DNA from: Lasiosphaeris hirsuta
Taxonomy: Eukaryota > Ascomycota > Sordariomycetes > Sordariales > Lasiosphaeriaceae
Direction: 5' to 3'
Length of the DNA stretch: 64,000 nucleotides
NCBI GenBank assembly: GCA_030549175.1
Contig: JAUKUA010000002.1
Location: 2,542,001-2,606,000, forward strand
The number at the start of each line of letters is the position of its first letter. Position 1 is the first letter of the stretch. Of the stretch, positions 1 to 11,826 are shown one piece after another. The notes under the pieces were generated by a model. The model saw only the letters and a program-made list of their open reading frames with translations. It had not been told where the DNA came from and made no database searches. Made by a program: the position numbers and the translations under genes.

Positions 1-3000
1 ATCTCGTACTTGAAGCCGTACTCGGCCGCCATGGTTGGGATGAAGTCCTTGAAGGACGGCGACAGGAACTGCTCAATGAACCAGAATTTGACCGTGTGCT
101 TAGTGTGTCGCATCACGCTGACCATCATGATGTTGAGCATGCGCTCGTACAGATGTCCGCTAGCAACCGAGAAGATATTGATCTCGGCGTGCTCAGTGTC
201 CGAGACTGACTTCGTCTTGGAGCCCTTACCGAGGATACCCTCTGCGAACTTGATGCCCTTGGAAACAAAGCTGCCTGCGGACTCGGACTTGATTTCCTCA
301 AGGACGTCTTCGGCCTCCATGCCAGGCTTGCGCACAAAACGGGGGTAGAGTGTGGTGCCCTGGAAGTTCATCAAGGCAATCTCGGTCGTCTCATCGCCGG
401 CAACCTTGGCCCAGCCTTTAGCGCCCACGCTTTCCATGCTGAAGATGTCCGAGCCCCGGCCTTCCTTGAGCCTGATGCTGTAAACACCCGGGTTCGCCTT
501 GAATTGGAAGAAGCCAAGGTTGGCCATAATGATGGTATCGGCAAAGTGCGGTTCCTTTTCGGTGCTGAGGACGAGCTGCACTCCACGCGGGGGGGAGCCC
601 GTCGTCACCTCTCTCGAGTGGCCTTCGATGAGGATGTTCTCAAGCTCGTATACGGCTTCAACGTGCTCGGTGTTTCTCCTGGCCTTGATATCCTTGATCC
701 GGAGATTGTCCAGGTCATCAACAGACACCTTTGACGAAACCAGCCACGCAGGCGGGACATCCATCCCAGCAATGAGCAGGGTTTCGGACGGTACACCAGA
801 AAACAGTGCAGAAAGATCCTTGACCTTTCCGTCTTGATCAAACTTCGGGGCGGACTCGAGGACATAACGGTAGAATCTCTTCACGGGAAGCTCTGAAAGT
901 AGTTCCTGAGGATTCAGAAACACGTGAAGATGCACACCTTCCAATTCTGAGAGTACTTTGAGAACGGCCGCCCATTTTTGGCCGACCTCGCTGGCAGGGT
1001 TGATGACTGCGACCAAGAAAATAGTGGCGGTCGAGGCATCGCCGACTTGGAATGAGGTGTAGGTGGAGTTCCATTCCTTATAGGCCGTAGTTCTAATCGG
1101 GCTTGCACTATCAAAAATGCCCTGAGGAACATCTGATATACCCGAGAGCGTGGTGACGGACGACAGCTTGGCTGCAGCGAGGGGCCCGGACAGCTTGTCA
1201 TTCAGTCCGAGGTCTTCAATAGCCTTGAAGACAGGAAGGAATCTATTGTCGCGCTCAGCCTCGAAAAGCTGCTCGAAATCCTCCTTCTTGAAATCCTCGG
1301 CTGAGATAATAGGCCCGAGGACTCTGCCATTGAGGATCAAGTTGTTGTCGCCGGCCTTCAAGTTAGAGCTTGCAAGGAAGGCAGCCAGACCGGCGTTGTA
1401 AGTGGGGTCATGTTCCGTGCTACCCTCCTCTAGGATCGTCTCTAGGTCGAGGAGGCGCCTGATGGTGACCAGGCTGGCCTCTCTGGTTTTGATGCGCGCA
1501 TTGAGGAGAGAAGGCGAACGAGACAGATCGGCCGGGTTGTGTACAACATCAAGGCGAACACCGGGATGCTCGCGTTTGAACTGAAGAGCGTAGAAAAGAA
1601 GTTTCTGGCCTTCGGCATTGTCAAGGTCAGCGACTACGGTGAGCGCAGCCCAATCTTGCTTGGTGGACCTTTCATCCGCTTCAATCACAGGGATTTTGTC
1701 GAACACGGCTTGATTTTCGGAGTACACCTTATTGACGTTCAATATGGTAAGCTCATTAGGATCCTCGGGAAAGATGAAGGTGTTGCGTCGTGTGATGGCA
1801 TTCTCGAGGAAGACGTCAGGGATCCAGGAGCTATCGTTTATAGCGCCAAAATACGCGGCTTGCTGAACCAACTGTAGGTCGCCCATGACTTTCTGCTGCA
1901 TCGCTCTAAGCCAATTCTCCTCTCGGGGGATTGGGATGCCATCGAAAAAGACCACAGGATTCTTAGAGGTCGCGCGAAGACGCTCTGTCCAGTGCTTGAC
2001 GTGATGGATTTGTCCCTCGTGATCTTCGTCCGTGAAGATATCCTGGAATAGCAGAGGTTCGGCATCAGCCTTTGGCGGGTGGTCTGTAGTCGCTTTCTTG
2101 AAGAATCCTTCATCTACTTTGCCAATTTTGTTTGCCTCAAGTGACTGTTCCAAATAGGTGACCACGGCTGACAAGCCATAGTTCTCGAGCAGATGATAAA
2201 CGACCTTTGCTTGCTCGATCGAGTCTCCGGTGGGAGTGAGCGGAACCAAGCCAAATCGAATGGGAATCAATCGCTTCACGAAGCCGAGTAATTGCTCGAC
2301 AATGAGTCTCACATCATCTAGCTTGGTAAAATCCACAGGAACTATCAGGTTAAAAATGTCTTTACGCACTTGGGGTAGCGATCCTCCAAAACCTTGAAGG
2401 AGGGTCCAAATGGTCGGCGAGAAGTCCTGATATCGCTTATCCTTCTCAATGTTGTTGAGCCAAATGATGACCTCTGTCTCTTCGATATCATCACGCCAAT
2501 CAAACCTCCGAGCCTCTTCATCGTTTGCCTTGGCTTGCGCTACCTCGGAGTGACCAAGCAGTGCAATGGCCTGCTCTCCAGTAAGGCCGAGGTCCAATGC
2601 GCCGTTAATGAGTTTGCGTTCTTGTCTCAGCAAATCTACCAGCCCAAATGGCTGTATTTGCCTCTCAACCAATTGAACGCCGTTCATCCACAGCACGTTC
2701 ATGCCTGCCGGAACAAGATTCTGACGGTTTCCTTGGTGCTCGGTTTCAAACTCTTTCGAGACATTATGTCCGCCAAGCGAGGTAGAGTACTTAGGAAAGT
2801 CTTGCGTGAGCTTGAGCAAAGTCTCGAATGGTGAGTCACTCTGCATGATGTAAGACGCGGCTTTCATTCCAAGCGCCGAGAGCTCCGACTTCTCCAACGG
2901 TTTGATGTCTTTAATCTCCTCTTCATCATTCAGGACTACCTCAGAGGCAATCACCTTTTGGCTGTCATCCGCGGACGCCTTTCCAGCGTCGGTGTCTCTG

Positions 3001-3799
3001 TCATCAATGACGATGTAGTCGGTTCGTTTCAGAGAGAGCTCGACACCGTACCCATTGACGGAGAGCGCATCGCTAGGATGTCCGGGGCTTCTCCTATATC
3101 TGAGGCGGTATGATCCTTGCCCTTTCCGTGCAGCTTCCACGGCAGCTTCGTGGAACTTTCCGAAACTTGGCGCCGTGATATCGGCGTACAGAACTAAAAC
3201 GGGCCAGCCAGTGCCGAGCGTGCGGTCGAACGGCAGGGTACGCTCCTGAGAGTTGTCCTTGACACTCCCGTGCGCGGTGTCCAGTGTGGGAGTGCAGTAC
3301 TGCTTTCCATCCCGCAGGACCCACTGCCCACACCCGTCTTGGTCCTGGGCTAGCGACGATTCTACGGCTGTTGTGTAGTATTGGTAGTGTGCTTCGATTC
3401 GCGGTGCCGCAGACCGCATGGAGAGGGCGAGCTTGAATGTCGACAACTCCTCTGTATTCATGTGCCCATCGCTTTGTAGTATCTCGAGGAACTTCTCATA
3501 AAGCGCCTGGTCTGTCTTGGCTTCGGCGAAGTGGCCCTTCGCAACGCGGTCAAGTAGAGCAAAGTAGGCGGTGGTGTTGTCGGGGGCTGCGGTTTCTCTG
3601 AATTTCTCGTTAGCCCTGACCTCAGCCTCGACCGGTGCCAAAGAACCTACAGTAACTCAACCAAGTAAGGGGGAGAGGGGAATGCCGCCTTCAGCGCAAC
3701 ATTGACGGACGGCGCAGCAGCAACCTGGAGCACAGGCAGCCATGCTGCGTTGAGGAGAGCTGCCGTTAAGCCCCATGGCAGCCGGGAGAGACGGATCAT
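1..3799 (-). CDS. UDP-glucose:glycoprotein glucosyltransferase (UGGT), 3' end off the window
   Basis: ER-lumen folding sensor that re-glucosylates misfolded N-glycoproteins so that calnexin rebinds them. Exon 1 is 3651-3799 and exon 2 is 1-3597. The 53-nt intron (3598-3650) has a GTAGG donor and a CTAAC branch site. The start at 3799 gives MIRLSRLPW followed by a hydrophobic signal peptide, then the family-typical mature N-terminus (VNVALKAAFPSPPYLVELL). About 1248 residues are visible; the family is usually near 1500. The last ~60 residues (nt 1-190) are the start of the GT24 catalytic domain, with SGHLYERMLNIMM, HTKHTVKFWFIEQ and FLSPSFKDFIP, all diagnostic. The thioredoxin-like and beta-sandwich sensor regions lie upstream. 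The catalytic DxD and any ER-retrieval tail fall beyond position 1. It is head to head with alpha-COP. The family assignment is near certain; completeness of the gene cannot be judged. Confidence 0.96.
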
Positions 3800-4698
3800 G
3801 GCTCCGGTGGCCTCTGCCGGGTTGGTGGTGTGAGTAGGTAGCTCGAGTTGCCCTTTTCAATCTAATCCGAACTCAGGGGTTGAGTGTCCGCTAGCGGAGG
3901 GTTGTCGTTGGCTGTCGAATAAACATGGGTCTCAAGGTGTCGACGTCGAGGTCGGGAATGCCACGTTGGCCGTGGGCAAAAAAAAAGAAGAAAATCACCC
4001 TCGCTCAGGCGCCTTGTCGCTGGATCCGATACCCTGAAAATATATGATGTCACTGGGAAAATAGTAGCCTGTAGACAATTTCAACTGTGTCCTCTACTTG
4101 CTTCGACGTTGTCGAAGTGGCGGGGTCTTCATTTGTGTAAGTCAGCAGCTGTCGTTTTGAACACATCGCAGCTAAGCTTGAGCCAATTCAATCCGCTCAA
4201 TCTGGCGTCCGGGGGAGCTCCAGGTACGCGAGCTGCGGGTACGTACCCTGCTGTTCCCTGCCACTCTGGCCGTTTGATGCGGGGTGTCAGCTGGGTCTGT
4301 GGCTAGTGCTTGTCTAGAGCCCCTGAACGGAGCCCCCGAGGCGGGGGAATTTGGGGGGGGGGGGGGGGGGTGGCCCTAGCAATCTGGTGCTGAGCTAGAC
4401 GGTGGACCCGGAAAATTGAATGTGCGTTTTGGCCTGAGGCGTCGACGGACGGCTGCGAACCCACACTTCGAGATGCCACGGTTCCCTATGATTTGACTGA
4501 TGGCGTATGAACAACTTGAGCACGCCGGCCCCAATTCAACCACTTCCTACCACGCCGCCACCCACCCGGCTACCGCCCGCTCACCACACCTCCCTCACGA
4601 CAACCCCGTATTCCAGTTACCCGCGTCAATTCCTCTGCAGGGTGCTTTCCTTCTCTTCTTTGATGCTGGGAGCTTAGGCTTTGCTCCCCTCAGCCAAG
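3800..4698. promoter_or_regulatory. Divergent promoter region of UGGT and alpha-COP
   Basis: About 0.9 kb between the start codons of two divergently transcribed secretory-pathway genes. CCAAT boxes lie at 4183-4187 and near 4532. An upstream ATG at 4500 opens an 80-codon frame that overlaps the alpha-COP start in another frame; whether it is transcribed is unknown. No clear TATA box or unfolded-protein-response element was recognised by eye. Confidence 0.5.
4353..4370. repeat. Homopolymer G(18) tract
   Basis: Eighteen consecutive G on the + strand in the UGGT/alpha-COP divergent promoter, preceded by further G-rich sequence. It can in principle form a G-quadruplex. It is also the kind of tract where assemblies miscount bases. 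Confidence 0.9.
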
Positions 4699-7600
4699 AT
4701 GCAGGCCTCCTCGGGAATGCTCACAAAGGTACGCCTGCCTGACCATGTCGCTGCAGCCCGCCGTGCCACCCACAGTTCCTCAATCTCTTGCTAATGCATG
4801 GTTACCACAGTTCGAATCCAAGTCGTCGCGCGCAAAGGGCATCGCATTCCACCCCAAACGGTCAGCACCTCGAGCTCCCCCGCCATTTCGTGGCTCGACA
4901 CTGACAATTCGCACAATAGGCCATGGATCCTCGTCTCCCTCCACTCCTCGACCATCCAGCTGTGGGACTATCGCATGGGCACGCTGATTGATCGCTTTGA
5001 GGAACATGACGGCCCTGTTCGCGGTGTCGACTTCCACAAGACTCAGGTGAGCGCAACTAGGGATGGGGTTCGGGGCACCAGCTTACATGTTGCAGCCCCT
5101 TTTTGTGTCAGGAGGCGACGATTACAAGATCAAGGTCTGGTCCTTGCAGACCAGGAGATGTCTCTTCACCCTGAACGGCCATCTAGACTACATCCGAACA
5201 GTCTTCTTTCACCACGAGCTCCCCTGGATCGTCAGCGCCAGTGATGATCAAACTATTCGGATATGGAATTGGCAGAATCGCTCACTGCGTAAGCTCCTCC
5301 TGGTCGCTCCAGACGCTTGCTTTACTGACGACTGAGTAGTCTGCACCATGACGGGCCACAACCACTATGCCATGTGCGCGCAGTTCCATCCTCGGGATGA
5401 TCTCGTTGTCTCGGCCTCCCTCGACCAGTCAGTCCGTGTTTGGGATAGTATGTATTCTTTGTCTCGGAAGCTATACTTGCTTGAGCTTCTGGCTTTGAGA
5501 AGCACTAGCTGACTTTAACACTCAGTTTCGGGTCTGCGCAAGAAGCACTCCGCACCGACGTCTATGAGCTTTGAGGACCAGGTTGCTCGCGCCAACGCCA
5601 ACCAGACTGATATGTTTGGCAACACCGACGCTGTGGTCAAGTTTGTTCTCGAGGGCCACGACAGGGGTGTAAATTGGGTTGCTTTTCACCCTACAATGCC
5701 CCTGATTGTGTCAGCAGGTGATGATCGTCTCATCAAGCTGTGGCGCATGAGCGAGACCAAGGCTGTACGTATTATTCCGGCCTGTGATTATTGGTAATTG
5801 TCCGTTTTTGTGCTATGCTAACCCTGAACTCAGTGGGAGGTTGACACATGCCGGGGTCACTTCCAGAACGCCAGTGGGTGTCTTTTCCACCCGCATCAAG
5901 ACTTGATTCTTTCCGCGGGTGAGGACAAGACCATCCGCGTCTGGGATCTTAACAAGCGGACGGCTGTGAACAGCTTCAAGCGGGAGAACGACAGGTTCTG
6001 GGTGATCGCCGCGCATCCCGAGATCAACCTGTTTGCTGCTGGCCACGACAAGTATGTGTCAATGAGTTTCTAGATCTTAGGCTTTTTCACTGACTAAAAT
6101 GTAGTGGCGTTATGGTATTCAAGCTTGAACGCGAGAGACCCGCCTCCGCCATTCATCAAAACATGCTTTTCCATATTACCAAGGAGAAGCTTGTGAAGTC
6201 TTATGACTTCCAAAAGAATGTCGAGTCGCCGACACTTCTGTCCTTGAAGAAGCTTGGAAGCCCATGGGTACCGCCGCGGACTCTATCATATAACCCTGCC
6301 GAGCGATCTGTGTTGGTCACGTCCTCGGCGGACGGCGGCTCTTATGAGCTTATCAGCCTCCCGCGCGATGGATCGGGCGCAATAGAGCCCACTGAATCCA
6401 AGAGGGGCCAAGGCAACTCGGCTATCTTTGTGACTCGTAACCGCTTCGCTATTCTCAACACCGCAAATCAGACTGTCGATATCAAGGACCTTACCAACAA
6501 CACGACCAGGTCCTTTAAGCCCCCTGTTGGAACAACGGACATCTACTTCGGCGGAACTGGAAATCTTCTCATCATCACCCCAACGGCTGTGCATCTGTAT
6601 GACATCCAGCAGAAGAAGACCACTGCGGAGCTCACCGTGGCCGGTGTAAAGTATGTGGTTTGGTCCAATGATAACCTCTATGCTGCTCTTTTGAGTAAGC
6701 ACAATGTGACCATTGTGACAAAGAGCCTGGAACAGGTCAGCACCCTCCACGAGACGATCCGGATCAAGAGCGCTGCCTGGGACGATGCGGGTGTTCTACT
6801 TTACTCGACCCTCAACCACATCAAGTACACTCTTCTGAACGGCGATAACGGTATCGTCCGCACACTGGATCAAACCGTGTACCTTGTTCGCGTCAAGGGC
6901 CGGAGTGTGTATTGCCTCGACCGCGCTGCAAAGCCCAAGGTCTTGGTCATTGATCCCACCGAATACCGCTTCAAACTTGCGCTAGTCAAGCGTAACTATG
7001 AAGAGATGTTGCACATCATCCAGAACTCGAGTCTTGTTGGACAATCGATCATCTCTTATCTCCAGAAGAAGGGATATCCCGAGATTGCGCTCCAATTCGT
7101 CCAGGACCCCACAACACGATTCGAGCTTGCAATTGAATGTGGAAACCTGGAAGTCGCAGTAGAGATGGCGAAGCAGCTAGACCGGCCCAAGCTCTGGACA
7201 AGGCTGAGTGCTGAGGCTCTTGCTCACGGAAACCATGGCATTGTTGAGATGGCCTATCAAAAGTTGAAGCAGTTTGACAAGCTCTCATTCCTTTACCTCA
7301 CCACTGGCGATCACACCAAGTTGACTAGAATGACAAAAATTGCTGAGCACCGTGGGGACTTCACTGCACGTTTCCAGAATGCTCTTTATCTGGGCGAAGT
7401 CGAAGACCGGATCCAAATGTTCAAGGAGATTGACCTATGTTAGTCGACTCACTTCTCCCCTTTTACCACAGTAGCTAACATTTCTAGACCCCTTGGCATA
7501 CCTCACCGCTAAGTCCCACGGACTTGAAGAGGAATGCCAGTCAATTCTCGAAGCCACCGGTCTTACAGAAGATCAGCTCACTCTGCCGCAGTTGGGTGAG

Positions 7601-8926
7601 CCACTCGTGCTCCCCAAGGCTATCGTGCCGACCTACAAGGCAAACTGGCCTACAAAGACGACATCTGTGTCCTTCTTTGAGAAGGCGCTCCTTGGACAGG
7701 TTGAGGGCCTGTCATCAGAAGATGAACCCGCCGCAGCAGCTAATGGCTTTGGGCTTGAGGATGCTGGTGAAGACGATGCGGCTGCTAAGCGTAATGGCGC
7801 CCTCATCGATGTAGACGAAGATGAGGATGCCGCCGGCTGGGACCTTGGTGAAGATATCGTCCCAGAAGTTGAGGAAGGCTTCGTCAACGTTCAGAGCGCT
7901 GACGCGGGCGGCGCTGGCATTAGCGAGGCCGAGTTGTGGGCCCGTAATTCGCCACTGGCCGTTGATCACGTTGCTGGTGGTTCTTTCGAGACAGCCATGC
8001 AGCTTCTCAACCGCCAAGTTGGTGCCGTCAACTTTGCGCCCCTCAAGCCCCGCTTCCTTGAGGTCTACCAAGCATCCAAGACATATCTCCCGGCTTCGGC
8101 AGGCCTGCCCCCCTTGATTAACTACATTCGCCGGAACATTGATGAGTCGGATCCTAGGAAGGTTCTTCCCATCATCCCCAGGGATTTAGAGTATCTTGCA
8201 TCCAATGATCTGCAGCGTGGCTACGACTCGATGAAGGCGAACAAGTTGGAGGATGGACTCAAAGTCTTCAAGGGCATTTTGCATGCAGTCTTAATCAACG
8301 CCGTTGGCAGCGACAGCGAAGTAACGGAAGCCAAGAAGCTCATTACCTCGGCAAGCGAGTATGCGATTGCCATGGCTATTGAGCTCAGCCGTAGGAAACT
8401 CGGCGCACCGGACGCCGTCAACAAGAACCCTCAACTTCTGAAGCGGAGTCTGGAACTATCTGCGTACTTCACAATCCCCAAGATCGAGGTGCCGCATCGC
8501 CAACTTGCATTACTTAATGCGATGAATCTTGCGATGCGAAGCAAGAACTATAACTCGGCACTGAGCTTTGCCAACAGGATATTGGCTAATGGAGGGGCCA
8601 GCAAGATTCTGGAAAGTGTAAGTGCCTTGCGATCCCCCAATTCTTTATTTTTGCAATGGTCACGATACTAACACGAAATGTAGGCTAGGAAGACAAAGAC
8701 GCAGTGCGAGCGCAATCCTCATGACACGATTGAGATTGAGTTTGATCAGTTCGCCGAGTTTGAGGTTTGTGCTGCAAGCCACACACCTATCTACAGTGGT
8801 ACCTCGTACGAGGAGTGCGCGTTCGACGGATCCAAGTACCATACCAAGTATAAGGGTACCGTATGCGTGGTTTGTGAGGTGTGCGAGGTTGGCAAGCACG
8901 GAAGCGGGCTAAAGTTGTTTGCCTGA
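4699..8926 (+). CDS. Coatomer subunit alpha (alpha-COP, COPI coat)
   Basis: Large COPI coat subunit that binds dilysine cargo for Golgi-to-ER retrieval. Ten exons: 4699-4728, 4811-4860, 4920-5046, 5096-5288, 5340-5447, 5526-5764, 5834-6051, 6105-7438, 7488-8617, 8684-8926. The spliced product is 1223 residues, the normal family length. The N-terminus [20 protein letters not shown] is the alpha-COP signature. Residues ~1-330 form a WD40 propeller, with repeats such as IQLWDYR, IKVWSLQ, IRIWNWQ, VRVWDIS, IKLWRM and IRVWDLN. A second propeller-like region and a helical solenoid follow. The C-terminal third is the COPI_C domain, ending in a cysteine-rich segment ([19 protein letters not shown]). 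The first two coding exons are only 30 and 50 nt and are easily missed by gene finders. All junctions preserve the frame and the conserved blocks. Confidence 0.97.
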
Positions 8927-9304
8927 GTTGATGAGATGGGGATAATGATATTACAGGATGACAGACCGCACTACATTCGGCTGAGCTGCCGCCACGACTA
9001 GGGTGTGGAAAATTCACAGTTTTATGGGCGGGCGGGAAAAAGTCGAGCGTTCTAGATATGGCTGATTATGGGGTGGAGTATGACTTGAGTTGTAGCAAAT
9101 CGGACCCAAGGGTCAATCTTCAAGTCTGTTTCGTTTCATGTCGTGTTTGTAGTGACTTCTTGGTCGCCAGCCATCCCTAGTCCCTAGTTGTGGTCTAAGA
9201 TCTAAGCATATAAGTACAAGCGATGGGCTAGGTCTGTCATTTCCATCTCCTATAATGCCTCCGTTCTGCCGAGTCCCCTCCGGCTGTCGAAAACACCCAA
9301 ACAC
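8927..9304. other. Convergent intergenic region (3' ends)
   Basis: 378 bases between the stop codons of alpha-COP (+) and Rpn12 (-). It presumably carries both 3' UTRs and polyadenylation sites. No open frame or repeat of note was seen. Confidence 0.5.
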
Positions 9305-10211
9305 CTACACGATCGTCTCGAGTTGCCGCGCATATCCTAGGGTATTCTCAATGATCATTTGGCTCGTCTCCTTTTCTTGCTCAGCCTCCTCACCCGCTTC
9401 TTGTGCCGCGTTTGCCGAAGGGAAGAAGAGCTGGCCATCCTTAATGATCCAGCCCCGGCTCCGGGCAAAGTCGATCACGGCGCCTTCGGAGTCAAGGAAG
9501 AGGAGAGATTTTGTGGAGGACAGCGGTAAAGACGGGTAGGCGCGCTCACTGCTGCTGGCGATCTCGGAGCGGATCTGGAGTGTGAGGATCTATAGGATAC
9601 TTTAGTCAGCGTCTCCGGCGAGGGCGGGGAGTTATTCATAGGGCAAGCCACATGACGATGGGTATACTCACGTCCGAGAAGATGCCATACTCCTCGCACG
9701 GCACCTCGCCCTTCTTCATGGCCTTCCACACACGATCATAGCTGCCCTCCATCAACCAGCGCTCCAGCCGGATTGGGTAGCCGAGGTAGCGGTCGCCCTC
9801 GACGTCGTTTCCGTCCTCGCGCGTCGACAGCGCCTCGAGCTCGCTGTGGAATTCGGCGTAGCGCCCTTGCGTCAGCAGCAGCAGCAGGTACAGGCCCGTC
9901 ACCTTGTTGCGCTCGGCGGCGTTGGGCGCGAGCGCCGAGGCCGGCAGCTCGTAGAAGGCGGCCAGCTGCGAGACGTAGCGCGTGAAGGCGTCAGGGTTCT
10001 TGGCGCGGATCGAGGCCAGCGCGCCCTGCTCATACGTCTCGCGGGCGAGCCCGAGGAGGGTCGGGTTGGAGGTGCTGGCAGGCGTCAGGGCGTTGAGCTG
10101 CAGGAGCAGCAGCTTGGCTTTGGAGAGTAGCGACGAGGCGTCGGCATAGCTGAGCGAGGATGACTGCGACTTGAGCTGCGTGAGCACTTGGGTGAGCTGG
10201 CGTTCGGCCAT
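9305..10211 (-). CDS. rpn12: 26S proteasome regulatory subunit Rpn12 (PSMD8)
   Basis: Non-ATPase subunit of the 19S lid, PCI-domain family (CSN8/PSMD8/eIF3K). Exon 1 is 9672-10211 and exon 2 is 9305-9589. The 82-nt intron has a GTGAGT donor. The product is 274 residues, normal for the family. An N-terminal helical repeat region (MAERQLTQVLTQLK) is followed by the conserved block YLGYPIRLERWLMEGSYDRVW (about residues 142-162). The PCI winged helix runs across the intron, where GIFSDI joins LTLQIRSEIASSSERAYPSL, and the protein ends near ENTLGYARQLETIV. Reading through the intron would truncate the PCI domain. The gene is convergent with alpha-COP. Confidence 0.95.
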
Positions 10212-11826
10212 CGTGTCAGCGGCCGGGGGATTTAGATTATTGGTCTGCGGTCTAATGTCTCGATTGATGGGGTAGCTGTCAGGTGGGATTGTTGGTGTTT
10301 GTTGCGGGGTGGTTGTGGTGTTGTTGATGCGGCGGGTATTTAGAACCGACTCGCCGAAATCGAGCTTGTGAGGCTGTTAGATTTGGGCCCAGGCTGAAAG
10401 GGTGACGTTCGTCACCAGGGTGAGACGAGGTGGAGCACAGCTGGCTACAGCTCCGCCAGCTGACTTGCAGCTGTCAGACGGCCCATATTCGTTTCATGGC
10501 TTCAAAGGCACCAGCTTTCCCGTTCGCTTCTTTCCTCTCACTCTTTCCCTTCCGACAGCATCTACAGATATTACAACCCGACTTTGCACTCGCCTCTACA
10601 TGCAGATTTTACCGTGACCCCCAAGCCTATTCACCTATCCTCAAGCCGATGGAGAGAGATGTCGTATTCATTTACCTGGCTGCCTAACTTCGTCACCCCA
10701 AAAGGAAATCAGTGCGGCATACCCTCACACCACTTTTTTCGTGCTTCCTCCATCACTGAGCATCAACAAAGAGATGGAGTCCAATGACTTTGCGAACTCG
10801 GCTTCTTACTTGAAGAAGCAAGGAAAAACCCATTGCAACAAGGCCAATGGACTAAAAGATACATAACCATGAGAGCCTAGGATTGATGCCCAAGTTAAGT
10901 TGCCTTGCTATGTGAAGCGCAAGTGGTCCTGCTGCACTTCCATTTCCGTGCATCATCTGAAGCCTTGAGACAGGTGATAAGTTTGGCTGCTTGTCCCCCG
11001 CAATAGAGGCTGCGGTACTGACTTGGGGCGTGGCTGAGCTAGCCTGGCTTCGTGGACACCTGCGAAGCTGTGCTGTGTTGCACACTATCGAACAGCTGAA
11101 CCAGAGCCAGCGGGCTCCTGGCTCATGTTCCAGATTTGATGCTTATTGAGGTCTAGTACAAGGCAGACTTGGGGCTTTGGTCTGTCTCGCCAGACTCAAA
11201 GAAGGGGGATCTAGGCACAAAGAGTCCCAAGCGCCTGCACAAGATATCATCTCGAGATGGAGGCTAAGTAGGCCAAGTAGGCGTGTCGCCAAACGTCGCC
11301 GCAGCTCTCTCTGCGGTGAGTTGGTTGAAAATGTGGGGACCTATGATAGCCATCTAAACAATTATAGAGCCGACCTTACTTCGGCCACGCTTCCATTACC
11401 CCCTTTTAGCGAGCGCCTTGGCTGCTATCTAGAGATGATGGCTTGACTCCGCCGCGGGTCTTAGCATTCGGCGAGCAGCTGTTAAGATCTTGCTGGTCCA
11501 TCGCTCTTGCCCCAGCGAGCATTCCAGCCTCCTTCCTTTGAACCTCGAAATTGTCCCCGCGTGGCATGCCAATTGGGTTTAATTGACCCACCACATCTCT
11601 CCCACTGCTGATGCATTTCAAACCAAACCTTTTGTTTGTTGTTCATTCCCTGCTATTCCTTCGCGGCGCTGGACAGCTTTTGAACCTCAAGTCGCCTTGT
11701 TAGGCTCCTGCCGTCCAGGTGCTGGGACGGTTCAGGTTCCCCGCAAAGGCGCTGCACGCCACTTTGCCTGCCAGCAGCTAAGAGCGACGATCTCTAACCT
11801 AGCGCTCGCCGACACCCCCGGCAGCC
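10212..11826. other. Divergent intergenic region between Rpn12 and the Skt5-like gene
   Basis: 1.6 kb without a supportable gene. It must hold both promoters. The short open frames show no family similarity and no codon bias. The one distinctive element is the 16-bp palindrome at 10401-10416, annotated separately. Confidence 0.5.
10401..10416. promoter_or_regulatory. Perfect inverted repeat, bZIP/CRE-like, upstream of Rpn12
   Basis: GGTGACG-TT-CGTCACC: 7-bp arms around a 2-bp spacer, about 190 bp upstream of the Rpn12 start codon. The arms contain TGACG/CGTCA half-sites of the type bound by CREB/ATF bZIP factors, but with an unusual spacing. The symmetry is seen directly; the regulatory role is inference. 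Confidence 0.4.
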
